Assembly: GCA_014607495.2 (NCBI GenBank)
Contig: CP053154.1
Span: forward strand, 11,470,001-11,534,000
DNA: 64,000 nt
Source: Carposina sasakii
Lineage: Eukaryota; Arthropoda; Insecta; Lepidoptera; Carposinidae
Direction: 5' to 3'
Shown: positions 33,401 to 45,314 of the stretch, piece after piece
Layout of the letters: each line of letters begins with the position of its first letter
Position numbering within the stretch: position 1 is the first letter of the stretch
Made by a program: the position numbers and the translations under genes
Notes under the pieces: generated by a model
Seen by the model: the letters and a program-made list of their open reading frames with translations, nothing else
Told to the model about the DNA's origin: nothing
Databases searched by the model: none

Positions 33401-36400
33401 TTTTTCGCATTTTTTAAAATTTTCTCTCCGTTAGAACCGTCCCTGTACTTCAAGGAATACGCTAAAAAAAGAATTAGCGAAATCGGTTCAGTCGTCCTCG
33501 AGATCAGCGCTTACCAACAAAAATAATCTTAACGGATTATATTAATGGAGAAGTGTTTTTATAAATTTATCTTAGTCAAGATATTATATATTATAAAATT
33601 ATTAATAAAGAAATGGAAAAAATTCCTCACCCGGGTGGGAATCGAACCCACGACCTCTGCATACCGTGCTAGCGCTCTAACCACTGAGCTACCGGGTCAA
33701 TTACTTATTAATTAATATCTATTAAGTACCAAACAAATAATGATCACACATGATTGTTATATCAGTGCTTATTTAAAGCTAATTCTTGCAGATTCGGCAT
33801 TCATATAACTCACCGTGGCGGCATAAGCAGCGGTGAAAGGCATCTCGGCGGGATGTGCCGTGGACTCGAAGGCGTGGGCGTGTCAGCGAGCGAGGCGAGC
33901 GAGCCATGCGCATGCGGCGCGGCTCGCACGTCCAGCGAGGCGGCTCGCAGCGGCGACGGCGAGCGCGGCAGTGCCGCCTGTGCCGCCTGCAAATGTTCTC
34001 GCGGGAGACGAGCCGCGGTGCGTGCAGGGTGATTTTTGGTCGTCCGTCCCGAAAACTGGCGCATAAATGGTTCGGTAAATCGCGTTTTTCTGCATAAATG
34101 AGACGAGATTTTTTCCGAAAATTAATTAATATCGTTTATAAAAAAACTAACATAAACACTAGACACTATAAATTTGACTCAAGGAATTTAAAAATTAAAA
34201 AAAAAAAAAAAAAATTGCATTTTTTTTGGCATAAACTTAATCAAAGATACCCTTCGTTATGGCCACAAAAAACACATAAATGAACTACCGAACCGCCCCG
34301 GCTTCGCATAGGTGCAATGCTGATACTATACTACATATAAACCTTCCTTGTAAATCACGCTATTCAATAAAAAAAAACAGCATCGAAATCTGTTGCGTAT
34401 TTTTAAAGATCAAAGTATACATGAGACAGACAGACAGCAGCACGACTTTGTTTAATAATATGTAGTTAATGATACATGAAATTCCCGGAGGGGTAGAGGT
34501 AAAGATCAGTGACAGATCTAACATAAGTTTCAATGGCTAAAATACAGTATTCTGATGACAATTTGCAGGTTGACTTGGCAGCTTAGTTCTAGTTCTGTTA
34601 GGTATAAGTTTCATATTCGGCGCGCTTTGTCGTGTCAATTCCTTGTATTTCCTAATCCTTTCCTGCCCTAATGGAAACGCGGGTAAACAAAGAAATATAT
34701 ACCCAAACGTCAGCTGTCAATGAGCTGGCGTCTTCGTATTTCGTCGGAGTATCTACCCCGGTTCGGTCGACATACCGATTGTCCCGTCAACCAGGAAGGC
34801 AAATCATCGGGATACCTCGCGAGTGTCACCCTTTTACCTTATGTACGGATTGGCGAAGGAGGAAACCAACAATACTGGCAAATTTACCAACTGGACTGCC
34901 AGGCGCCTGCGCAACTACCAACACCAGATACAGTCCACTTCGAAGGTAGGCGTTTCCATCCTATTTTCCACTTTTGCCCCTACAATAGTGCTTAGTTCTG
35001 ATTTGTACTGAGCCAAGAAACTTGAACTATTTTTCTGCAACGCAATAGCAGGTTGTTAGCAATAATAAACAATTATCCGCAACATCCAGAAAGCTAAGTG
35101 ACAATCAGTTCATGAACGTTCACATCCGAGTGGTTCTGTGAATTTTTAGAGATATTCTTTCCTTTGGGCACCCAAATTTAGAGGATCCAATTAGTTAAGT
35201 TCAATCCGCTAATATTTGGTATTGGCCTAATGAATGCTGATGTCTACAGGTACATGGTGTAACAAATGGGCTATGTTAAGCGAAATGCTATGAAAATAGC
35301 TTACTAAACATAACCTATCCACAAAATTTGAGATACTAAAGAGAATAGCAGAGAGGATTCTCTGTTATTCTCTTTGATCTTAGCCCAGAGTACTTACACC
35401 CTATTGTCGCCTTCATTGCGCATTCACTCTTGGACAGAGATTTTGGGCGTCAATTAAAATAGAAACATATTGACGTCATTGCAAAATTACGCTTTGGGTA
35501 TTTAAAGAAATTTATATGTAACTAGCGACCTGCCCCGGCTTCGCACGAGTGCAAATACCGGTACTACCTATAGACATATAAACCTACCTATATACATATA
35601 AACCTTCCTCTTGATCACTCTATTTAAAAAAATATATCGAAATCCGCTGCGTAGTTTAAAAGATCTCTGCTGTGAATAGCCTAACAAATTATGTAGATCA
35701 TGCGATACTACTCTAGTCATCTCAAATTATTTGACCCTAAATAGGTCACGCTATTGATATACAGCTAGTAATTATGTATGCAGTGGCAAGACGAACAAAA
35801 CCTTTCTACCTTTGCTGATATAAGAATTAATTGGAGATAGACACCACTTAATTCAAATATAACTTTATTAAAAATAACAAATAAAAATAATAAATCAAAA
35901 ATATATCTGAGACATAAATAAAATAAAAATTGAATGATAACTTATCTAAAAAAGTTACACATAAGAAACCTGTTTATCTGATTAAGTCTACATTTAGATA
36001 CACGACAATAACAAGCATAACAATTTAAATGTATGTTGACCGCGTGGTGCCGGCAGAGTTGAATTCCTGCCTGTGGGTATCGTACGAGGCTATTAAGGGT
36101 TCCCGGGAGGTGGGGCCGCAGCGGCTCCCGTGTTAACAACATAGTCCAAAATATAAACTAGGTCACCAAACCCGCCTGCCCAGCGTAGTGACTATGGGCA
36201 AATACCCCCCATGGCAGTCTTGTGGCGTGCCCTGGGGGAGGCCTACGTCCAGTAGTGGACTGTAATAGGCCGATGATGATGATGATGACTTTAATGTAAC
36301 GAAGTTCATGAACCGTTTTCCTAAAAATACTTAAATATGGGGGCAAATGTCCTAGTTCTTTATATAGACCAGCTGAGTGTCATCCACTTCATTAATATGC

Positions 36401-39400
36401 AAAGTCTCAGCGTAATATCGTCACGTCATAGACACGACAAACGCCAGTATCACGGCATCACGGCCATATCACGGCATGATCACGGCACACTTTGGCTCTT
36501 TGACGATTCAAATCATACTGTGATAGCGATTTTAACGTCATTTTTTGCGATCAATGCAATTGTGGCCTCCAATCAAATCACCACATTGATCAAGTAGCTC
36601 AATAGCTCGCAAAGAAAAATTACTAATCAACTTACATCAAGTATTATTGATAAGTTTTCATTTTATTCTATCTCTATTCTATAGTGATTGATTTTCTTCA
36701 TAAGTATGCTATCTTTGAAAAGATTCTTAGCTAGTTATACAATGTAAGCAATTACTTGAATAGAAAGAAATACTCACACAATAACAAATTACTTCTACTT
36801 CTTTGTTAGTAGATTCGGGAGTTGATTTTGTATAACGTGTATTACGATATAAAAATAACAAAATTCAAATCTACGATGCAGAACGAATCAGAAACAATCA
36901 CGTATTCATAAAATTAGTAGGATGAGACTGCAAAAGTGGAAAACATTTCTAATATAAGGGATAGTACCTAAGATAACACAAAGTTTACTGAGCTATAATA
37001 ATAAAACACACCTCTAATAAACCTCGCTTATATTGGTATATCTTTTATGAAACCGTAAATCTTTTTGACGAATAATTTAGTAAATAAATATGTATATTTG
37101 TAGGTAAAAAATAGCATAGAAAAGAGTTGTTGAGTTTTTGTGCTATAAATATTGGTATGTATCTTATTTAGTGTAGGTAATTTATAAAAAAGTAAGTGAG
37201 AAATGATCAAATAACCAGTTTGTAAAGTTATTTAGGTACCTACTACGAGATATGTTGCTACGAGTTTTCTACGAGATATGTTGCTACGAGTTTTCTACGC
37301 GATTGCTACGAACTACTACGAACATTTTTCATTTACACAAAGTAAAGTACACAAAATGTTTTTCTAAACGGAAATTGAACATTGGAAAGTTTGCTGTACC
37401 TAGCACCTGCATTTGAAATCGCATTTTTAACAACAACTATAATAACCATACATTTTGCTACAAAGAACAGGTATCTTTCATTTTACATACACATAGGTAA
37501 ACATTATGGACTATGTTCCCAAAATTGTAGGGTCACTTAGGGAATCTTACAGCCACGTTCAGCAGAGAAAACGACTGTGTGAAGTTCTTGCAGCTGTAGT
37601 ATTCTAGTGAAGCCCCGCATCAGCATAGGACATGCCGAATAAAAAGACTAAATATTCTAAGTACGATTACCTACTTGTTTAACCAAATATTGGAAAAAAG
37701 ATACATTCCCATTCCGGGAACAATGTTTACTGTTCACGAAATGTGGTATCCAAACCTGCAGGATCATAAAGGGCATCCCACAGCCACGCTTAGCATGGCC
37801 ATAGAGGAATAAGATGTCATAGAGTGCTAATGTCATACTAACTGCCTCGATGCACCATTAGACTTTTCGGTGCCTCACAATTCCAGTCCTTGACACTTAG
37901 ATTGTATTACTGTAATGTACAGTAATGTACTATATTACTAATGTTCTGTAACGTACAGTAATGCAATCTAAGTGCCAAGGACTAATGTGAGGCACCGAAA
38001 AGTCTAATGTAACGTACAGTAATGACATCTACAATCTATTCTTCTGTGGCAGTGGGGAGAGATGTCAATGATCAGTGACCAGTTGCTAACTAGGCAAAGA
38101 CATTCCATTTTTATTTATAAAGAAAGTTACCGTGGCTCTAGAGGTTCCGCTGTCGAGGCTGCTCTGCGAGGATATGGAGGGAGTGCGAGCGAGACGAGCG
38201 TGCGGGAGGGAGCTGCCCGTACGCTCCATAGACAACGGCTGCACGCGGCATTGCTCCTTCGGGATCAGCATCTCCTGGAAGAAGATAGTGGCTTAGATTA
38301 AACAGGTCAGGAGAGCAATCGCGCAAAATAACAACGTTTGGTTTAGCGTTCCTTTGGCTGTTCATTTGACAGCGTTTTAGACAAGATTTCTTTGGCTTAG
38401 ACGTTGTAAAAATTTAGCGCGATACGAAATGTGCATAACATAACATTTTTGGTTGTGGTTGAGCTTTGGTAAATACGTTAAACTTTTGTGCGATTACCCT
38501 CCTGTGGTCCCAAAAATAGGGTAGTCAGAACAGGATCGCATATTTGCAAATGAGATCCTCTGGCCACGTATATCTCACTCATCACTTGAATGAATAAATT
38601 AATCTAAATCTAAAAAAAAAATGTCCAGAAGACAGCATTTAATCAGAGACAACGCCAGAAGACATTTTTATTTTATAGCTCTAGTTTTTTTTTACGTAGG
38701 TTTAGTTATTATTGTAAATAATTATAGCTAAATAAATTTTATAGAGAAGATCGAAACTAGTAATATACTCGTACCCATAACGCAGAAGTGCTCGTATAAA
38801 ACACGACCATTTACTCTCTAAAGTGCACAAGACGAAGTACTTGTATGTAGAGAAACGTTCAATCAAGAACTTTAGACCCTGTAGTCCGAGATCCCACCGT
38901 TAAAATTCTATTTAAATCACCTTATATGACGATGCAATTTAAAAAATGAAACAACACAGACTCATCCATGTAGACATTTGAGCATCTTGTTTAATCACTA
39001 CTTCTGTAATAATTGAAAATAGGTTAATCTTATCTCTACCTAGATACCTGGGACATTTATATTGTTTAAATGCTTGTATTTTAACTACTGCAAGATAATC
39101 TTGCAGAATTTAAACGATGCACTATTTTGACGCCGAAAAACTAAAAACAAAAAAGGACAGAATGTTCTGGTGAATATTGTCCGTTTTATCGCTCCAGAAT
39201 CACGGTGTGAAATTAGCATACAAATATAATATTTGCCTGGTTGTCCCCTTACACCCTGTTTATGGAATATTTTTGTAAATCTGTAAAATTATACGATAAG
39301 ATCTCGGACTACGACTGCGCGTGTAATCAATTTACGCTGTTACATTGTCACGTAGGAGTTTTGTTATTCTACGTACTATAGACTATCGATGTTCTCATAA

Positions 39401-42400
39401 TGTGAGAATTGACGATATAATATGATGTAAAGAATCAAAAGTTAGTGATGTGGAGTGGAAAGACAAAAAGTATTCCACAGTCTTCATTTTACCCAAACCT
39501 ATGTATAATAAAATGATGAGAACCTACAATCAGTAAATTAAGTATACTAAGGAGGAAAATATATCGCTTAGTTACTAAGCTTTTAATATATTCTCCGATA
39601 CTTCATCATCAAAGAAGCTTTCAAACTCGCTTGTACAATCTGATTCATATACTTACTTATAATTTTAATATGAGCTTTACTTATACAGGGTGTGGGTGAC
39701 AGCCAGGCAAATACTGAAATGCTGAACAAGTACCATTGTGTTGAGATATACGACAGTGTTATTACTTGAAGGAAATGTATTTTTGATTTGATTATCGGTA
39801 ATCTTTGCTCTCCGCGCCAATTGTATCGGGCGATCCTGTGACTAATGAAATGGGCTTATTGGTTATTGTGTGACACATTGCTGTTTTTTGGATCACTTGC
39901 GACTCTCCATAAGGGTTGATCAGTTATTTCAACTTTTTTGAGCGCAACGTTTTTTTTGAAAATCATCTTTTGGTTAAAATTTTATTTTTAAGTCATTATC
40001 TAAGGCCTAATTTAACGAATCAAACAATTTTTTTCTGAAAATATGAAAAAAATGTCGGAAAGTTTGGAATTTTCCTGCGAAAATTTTCAGTGTTTTCTAC
40101 CTCAGAATCATAGTCTGAAATAATGGTATAAATATTTGCCTGGCTGTCACAAACGCCCTGTATACAAAGTTTTATGACAAATTATGTTATGTTCTTAACA
40201 ATACATTACGTAAGCTTTTAAAAATTTAAATGAAGCCTTAGACTAAGCTCAGCCTAGCTTTAACAATTTCATAGACTAACTCCCATCCCTGACTTCGGAA
40301 CTAACATTTTTTATATGTAGTTCCACAGATAAAGTAGCCATATCAAACCAAATAGCGCCGTCGTTCCAAAAAATATTTGGTAAGACTCACTAGGTATAGT
40401 TAGAGCTAAAGGAGAATCGATAAGATCTGGGAAACTAACTTCATTTACAATGGTTGTAGGTATTTTAGGCACGCCACAAAGTGTTGCTTCCGCCTCAACA
40501 TGATTAATATACCTAGGTAAGAATTACTAGAGCTGGATTTAACTTTACCCTTTCTAAATACCAAGGTGGTAAAAACGATATTTCGCCGCTATAATTTTTT
40601 TTACAATCGTAACTTTTAAACTTTTTAAATTAAGGAAAAATTGTGTCGTGTCCAAGTCGTATCATCCTCTCTGAACATCCTGAATATATGATTATACCAT
40701 ATTTAAATATTTTTGAATATCACATTGAACCACAGTTGCCACATTGCCACTAAACTTAAACGTTTTTAAAAATTCACTTCCATGATTAAAATTTGGTTCC
40801 AATCGATTATACTCCTATAGATTTGTTTACTTAAAGGCACCATCTATAATTTCTTGCCTACTTTCGGTCTTTAGGTACAAGTAGAGCTAGTCCTAAAAAG
40901 AGTGCTTAGGTAATCCTAGTTACATAGAACATTAGTTCTGGGATAACATGCCGGTTATCCCAGAACTAATGTATGTAGATTCTCCCCACTATACCGTATG
41001 CAAAATGGTTTTAACAAGCGCGAAAGATCTTTAGGTTTGGATATCTTCAATGACGCGGCTAGGTCTTGGAGGGATGTGCTGCTGTAAAATTTTTGATTGT
41101 CCTTAATTTAACTTAATTTAATTTGATTTAGTTTGAGTTTGATTTTTAATTTAATTTAATCTAATTTAGTTAAATTTAGTTTAATTTGATTTAATTGGAC
41201 TTGATTTAATTTAGTTTGAATGATGATGCATATTTGTAAATTGAATGTAGATAAGTAAGGTTACAGTTAAAAAAATTATAATAAGATGTAATATTTATGT
41301 TCTGTAAATATGTCAAATAAATAAATAAATAAATAGGATTTAGGCAGTGATGTACTACATGGGTTTTAAATGAATTCGGCGCATTAAAAAAAATCGAGTG
41401 TCCTTAGCTATTTGAAACTAAAAATAATTGTATCTTATCATATCTTTCATCTATCGAGTCCATTTGAAACTGACATTTCCACCACAAGTAAATTAAATGT
41501 CTATACGTATAATGCGTGTCCTGGGGGAGGCCTACGTCCAGCAGTGGACTGCTATAGGCTGATGATGATGACGTATAATATTTAGTATCCACGGAATAGC
41601 TTTGATTATGGTGAGAAAAAAATTATACTCTATCTAGCTCGGCCAATTGTGAAATCAAGCTTGAAATCTCAGATCGTTACGTCTTATCTCCGAGTATCCC
41701 AAATTCTTTACTGAGCGATTAAGAATAAACCATTATGTTGCCATCAAGGATTATACTAACTAGAAAATTCTATCAAACACCATGAAAATACCAACCTTGG
41801 CAAAAGTAAAAACAACAAAATTATAACCGAACGATACTCCTAATTCACTGTTTAGTCAAAGCTTAAAAAATTGCCATCGCTATAAACTACGAGTACACAA
41901 CCTTACAAACACGTAGACCGTAACAGTTTGAGCGTTTCACACTTAAAAAGCATTTATTATTCCATGTAGTAACAGCATTAATAACGCACATGGAGCACGC
42001 TGCATTCGTGTAATTACATTTGAAATATTAATGCGACCTAACTCGGGAGAACAACTGCCATAACTGCTGCGACAACTAGCGGCGGAGTTCCATAACAAAA
42101 GTTTTGAATGTGAGCTCGTTGATGTGTCGTTTGGTTGGTCAAAATAATTATGGTGTTAACTTATAAATAATCATGCCCGTAGAAATCAAGGTTAGATCGA
42201 AAAAAACCACTTTGGTACATATAGGCAGACTTCTATTCGAATGATTGTCAAATCATCGCCTTACCACATATTCAATAATACTCCTAATAAGCAACCTTAT
42301 AAAAAAAATAAGTGTCCGATGAAAAATATGGTATGGGAAATAAATAGTGATGTTCTCGTCGGCTATCCACTATCCATATGCCTCTGATTGTGTCTGTCTT

Positions 42401-43352
42401 AGATAAGTGCTCATTCATAATCAATGAGGCTGCTACGTACTCGACTCCTGTAGCAAATGAGAATTCCGCTTTCATCTACGAACGTAACCAGCCCTTTCAA
42501 AACATCACGAAAGGCCCTCAGACATCAATGGATTGACCCACACATAATAATTGTTGATTCAAGCTTCAATGACCATTGAAAAATAACTCAAAGATGTACT
42601 TACTATATCTCACCCGAGGGCCCTAAGGGAAACAATAGATAATAAGAACAAGAGCGTTAGTATAGGAATCATAATATATATACTTAAGTAACTCTAGCTC
42701 GCATAGTTTTCATTTGAACAGCTTTAAGTTTTGAATGGTTTTCGTGATACAGTCATCCGAGTAATTGACCGGGTGGCTATGTTTTGAGATGGGTTCGATT
42801 CCCACCCGGGTGAGGAATTTTTATTCCATTTCTTTATTAATAATTTTATAATAGCTTATATGAACAGGGTATTATATCTGATATTTAACCGATTTTACAT
42901 ACCTACATGTAGGTACACATAGCTCTGTTGGTGATGGTGTAACCAGAACTACAGGAACAACGAAGCAGATCTTCCAGCCACTTTTAGCATAGCGAAATCA
43001 GATGTAATAAAACCGCAAGTCAAGTTACCTAAGAGAGCGCTTGCGCGTTCCTTTAGTAGACTCCACAGAGTAGACTCTTACAACATGCACGGCAGGACAT
43101 ATAGCTGATGTATTTTAGTGATGCCCCGAAACCAGGAACTCGAAATTAGTTTGAGATATCATACTAATGCTTAATAGGTGTTATGCTAATACATACACAA
43201 GGGCTGCCATGAGACTTGTCGTCACCATAGCTGTCAGTGGAGTTGTGGCTTTGTCCACTGCTGGCGCTGGACGTGCGTTCCCGGGCCGCTCGGGCCCACG
43301 ACTCGAGCCGCTTTTGCGCGGCCCACACACCGGGCGGGCCCAAACCGCTCAT
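30436..43352 (-). CDS. synaptotagmin-like tandem C2-domain protein
   Basis: Membrane-trafficking protein of the synaptotagmin family. Eight minus-strand exons: 43352-43197, 38274-38131, 33986-33814, 32914-32682, 32446-32239, 31721-31495, 31142-30997 and 30582-30436. All are GT-AG and in frame: 477 residues plus stop. Residues 1-200 are Ser/Pro/Ala-rich and lack a transmembrane helix. C2A (about 214-335) reads GRIHLRLKYDFDRSDLEVHL and keeps calcium ligands Asp243, Asp249, Asp302 and Asp304, with Glu310 replacing the fifth aspartate. C2B (about 340-460) keeps a KKKK polybasic strand (within GKRVKKKKTNRR), but loop 1 has only one of two aspartates and loop 3 reads VVTGGGSGLVVG, with none. C2B is therefore unlikely to bind calcium. 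The C-terminal WHTL (473-476) is the synaptotagmin WHxL signature. It could be a Syt12-like or Syt-alpha/beta-type protein; I cannot decide. The start ATG follows an in-frame TGA, but upstream exons encoding a membrane anchor cannot be excluded. Confidence 0.87.
31945..32201 (+). mobile_element. MITE family B, full-length copy
   Basis: Left end tacagggtgtaactacaggg and right end ttttgttacaccctgta are inverted. The inner arms gactcgaaatcacatgttta and its near-inverse also pair. It lies in the intron between the C2A and C2A/C2B exons of the synaptotagmin-like gene. No ORF. Confidence 0.8.
33146..33300 (+). repeat. repeat family E copy
   Basis: Starts ggccgcccacggcttcgccc and holds aaaccttccttgtgaatcac and gcatcaaaatccgttcccta, as in the other family E copies. 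Intronic. Confidence 0.65.
33592..33698 (-). repeat. tRNA-derived SINE-1, copy 2
   Basis: Best-preserved copy: head gacccggtagctcagtggtt, B box ggttcgattcccacc and a conserved tail. It lies about 115 bp from the 33814-33986 exon, in the synaptotagmin-like intron. Confidence 0.88.
34024..34275 (+). mobile_element. MITE family C, internally diverged copy
   Basis: Begins cagggtgatttttggtcgtc and runs to ggccacaaaaaacacat. It contains aacataaacactagacacta as in the 44679 copy. Its left end lies about 37 bp upstream of the exon acceptor at 33987, so the transposon supplies sequence close to the branch-point zone. Confidence 0.7.
34290..34465 (+). repeat. repeat family E copy
   Basis: Contains ccgccccggcttcgcatagg, a gcatcgaaatctgttgcgta segment and gacagacagacag before ctttgtttaataatatgtag. 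Directly follows MITE C. Confidence 0.65.
35250..35375 (+). mobile_element. MITE family B, left half with central hairpin
   Basis: Starts tacatggtgtaacaaatggg with gttaagcgaaatgctatgaa. The copy ends in a hairpin at 35337-35374: aaagagaatagcagaga pairs with tctctgttattctcttt, with one G-T type mismatch and a GGAT loop. Confidence 0.65.
35520..35700 (+). repeat. repeat family E copy
   Basis: Starts tagcgacctgccccggcttc, then gcacgagtgcaaataccggt, followed by aaaccttcc-cttgatcact and cgaaatccgctgcgtagttt. Intronic in the synaptotagmin-like gene. Confidence 0.7.
36040..36290 (+). repeat. non-LTR retrotransposon 3' end with (GAT)n tail
   Basis: The segment ccctgggggaggcctacgtc followed by cag-agtggactg-aatagg and (gat)n is the coding end plus tail of endonuclease/RT-type elements. 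Matching ends are at 41511-41572 and 45440-45503, and inverted at 51160-51195 and 57715-57770. Confidence 0.7.
37243..37320 (+). repeat. 26-bp tandem repeat in a TACGA-rich tract
   Basis: The unit ctacgagatatgttgctacg is repeated at 37243 and 37269, then degenerates into ctacgaa motifs. Similar TACG-rich tracts occur at about 55095-55160 and 62800-62870. Confidence 0.7.
37510..37855 (+). repeat. repeat family F, two adjacent partial copies
   Basis: Phrases ccaaaattgtagggtcactt, cagccacgttcagca and, again, ccaaacctgcaggatcataa with cagccacgcttagcatggcc show two family F heads about 240 bp apart. Confidence 0.55.
37856..38009. repeat. large inverted repeat, ~70-bp arms
   Basis: The left arm starts cattagacttttcggtgcct and the right arm ends ggcaccgaaaagtctaatg. 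The arms hold tagattgtattactgtaatg against its diverged inverse. The centre is a cluster of gtaa(t/c)gtacagtaatg repeats, one of which also lies just outside the right arm. Likely a fold-back MITE. Confidence 0.8.
38350..38600 (+). repeat. repeat family H plus family F fragment
   Basis: aatttagcgcgatacgaaat, gtgcataacataacattttt and ggttgtggttgagctttggt recur at 52860-52925 and 60030-60100, and partly at 52240-52265. From about 38505 it passes into a family F head (ggtcccaaaaatagggtagt). Confidence 0.6.
39683..40163 (+). mobile_element. MITE family A, full-length copy
   Basis: Ends tacagggtgtgggtgacagc and ggctgtcacaaacgccctgt are inverted, with TA at both sides. It has no palindrome in the middle and so represents the ancestral arrangement. 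Intronic. A separate remnant of a family A right end is at about 39170-39262. Confidence 0.85.
40929..40972. repeat. perfect 19-bp hairpin, 6-nt loop
   Basis: acattagttctgggataac pairs exactly with gttatcccagaactaatgt across atgccg. It lies just upstream of a non-LTR 3' fragment. Confidence 0.88.
40975..41336 (+). mobile_element. non-LTR 3' fragment with (AAAT)n tail
   Basis: A short open frame reads RERSLGLDIFNDAARSWRDV and then stops, as in retrotransposon ORF2 C-termini. A long TTTAATTTAGTTTGATT-rich degenerate 3' UTR follows, and the element ends in aataaataaataaata. 5'-truncated, inert, intronic. Confidence 0.6.
41505..41575 (+). repeat. non-LTR 3' end fragment with gatgatgatg tail
   Basis: tgtcctgggggaggcctacg followed by tccagcagtggactgctata and ggctgatgatgatgac is the standard 3' end of the endonuclease/RT family seen at 17047-18907. 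Confidence 0.7.
42767..42855 (+). repeat. tRNA-derived SINE-1, copy 3
   Basis: gaccgggtggctatg, a deleted anticodon region, then gggttcgattcccacccggg and the tail gaggaatttttattccattt. Plus orientation, unlike the other two. Confidence 0.8.
42950..43130 (+). repeat. repeat family F copy
   Basis: Head ggtgtaaccagaactacagg, block gatcttccagccacttttag and 3' block cctttagtagactccacaga / gactcttacaacatgcacgg, as in 53096-53440. It lies just downstream (minus sense) of synaptotagmin-like exon 1. Confidence 0.6.
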
Positions 43353-43439
43353 GCTTGTGCCATCACTTCACTTCACAATTTCATTGTCACTTCACTCGGT
43401 ATAGCGTATATGTTACTGGATTCTAAAGTGGTATGACTA

Positions 43440-44675
43440 TATAAAGGTGATTTTTTTTTATTTTCGAGAATAATGCCAACATTTGCATTTGAATTAATTA
43501 TGTAAGACCGTTGTTTTATGTGATTTCTATTTCTATTTTAGTTTATTTACAAGTAATTGGGTAAAGTAATTAACTGCCTATACTGTAAGTCTATGTTATA
43601 AAATACTACATATGGATATACAATTTGCATTTTATTATACTAACCTACCTCTTTCCCTTGATTTACATTTATAGCATGTTTAATTGAAAGGATAAATATA
43701 TTACTTATACTATACATACTTCCTTCACTCTTCGCTACTCACACTTCGAATTCAATCTCACCGTAATCGCACGCAATCTTAACAATGAAGCACATTACTA
43801 GTATTATTATTACGTGAATTCGTAATGGACCTTTGTCTAGATGTGTGCGTTCAATTAGCTCTAGAATCCATGAAATGAGTACCAACTTGAAAACTCACCA
43901 TGGATCAAATTTCACTCAAATTTCACTTTTAAAAGTAAGCGTTACAGGATCGTAGGTACTATACCTAGGCACACACGTATGTAGACTTCATCTATGTGGG
44001 TAGATCATTAGTTTATTCTTCTCTCAAGAGACTCCAGATGTATTTTCTTAAATAAATTAATTGCGTCTAGAATCTTTTGAATAAATTAAGACTTGTAGGT
44101 ATTTATCTTAGCACCTGCAGCTGCGGTCTGAGTTATTATAACGTAGCATGATTTTACTCAGAGTGATATTTTTTTATTTAATGTAGTGTATAGGTAAAAT
44201 AGGAAAGATTTCAAAAGAAAGGCCTGAATATATTTAGTTTAGCATTTCCAATTTATTTAAAAGGCTTTATATAAAAAAACATGTTTTAAGAAGACGCTCC
44301 CACAATTTAATTTTTTTAGCGAAAAATTTAATTTACGTAAATATGAATGCGATCACGTAGGTACCATACGAACAAAGTAGTTTAAATTTTAATAGCGGCT
44401 TTATATATGTCGTGGCCAAATGAAAAATCACGTAAGACCAGATCGTTAAAGACCATACTTCCACAAATTTAATCCGAATGTGGTAAGAGCTTTTTTAACC
44501 GAAAAATTTAGTCTAACCTAATTTACGTAAATACCGCTATGCGAGATTGTAGGTACAGCGCCTCTACCGGTAGTAACTATTTTACGATCGGGCGTTTAGT
44601 TGCCCTCGATCTGCCCAAACCATATCATGATGTGGCCAATAGACAGTTGTAGTTATTTCATAAATAGATAGTGAC
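43440..44675. other. region upstream of the synaptotagmin-like start, no gene seen
   Basis: AT-rich. It may contain the promoter or 5' UTR of the minus-strand gene, but no convincing TATA or initiator was found. Confidence 0.4.
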
Positions 44676-44678
44676 ATA

Positions 44679-45066
44679 TACAGGGATGATTTTTGGTCGT
44701 CAACGTTTCCGAAAACTACGGAATCTCCTCATCATCACGATCATTTTTCTCCATGGAAGCATACCTGGGAAGTGTCTGGTTTCCAAAATATTAGGGTCCA
44801 AAGTTGAGTAAATAGACTGCGTTTTTCTGCATAAATGCACATAGACGCGCGTAGCAGGATTTTTTCACGAAAAATAATTAATATCTGTCTATAAAAAAAC
44901 TAACATAAACACTAGACACTATAAATTTCGCACGATGAAGGAATTTAAAATTTTTTTTCAAGTAAAATTTTTTTTTTCCCAGCATTTTTTTGGCATAAAC
45001 TTACTTTATTTCATGTATAGAGTACGTACCCTTCGTTAAAGGTGGCCACAAAAAAACATCCTGTAT
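44679..45066 (+). mobile_element. MITE family C, full-length copy
   Basis: Left end tatacagggatgatttttgg and right end aaaaaaacatcctgtata are inverted, and TATA flanks suit a TA target. Reference copy for the family in this window. No ORF. Confidence 0.85.
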
Positions 45067-45314
45067 ATAGTTTCTAGAGTTCATTTTTCATCGAACATTT
45101 GTCGTGAAATGACCCGTTGATATCACAGTCAAAGCGAGTAATGTACTCATTACGTTCCATTGAAGCATGTAGAGTTTCGGGTGATCAGTAACATCTTAGT
45201 ATAAGGAGAATAGTATAACGTTTTGTCATAAAGAAGTGCTTATAGGTATAGGTATTTAAAAACGCGCGTTAGATTAAGAAAAATACACGGTGTGAGTAAC
45301 AAATACTCGTAGAA

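Noticed and set aside
33754..34097. Several overlapping GC-rich ORFs on both strands
   Set aside because: They are shadows of the synaptotagmin-like exon 33814-33986, whose minus-strand frame and phase fit both neighbouring exons.
34671..35011. Possible Gypsy integrase fragment (a reading with PFYLMYGLA)
   Set aside because: Only a short stretch resembles an integrase end and it changes frame within the segment; no adjoining RT or RNase H was found.
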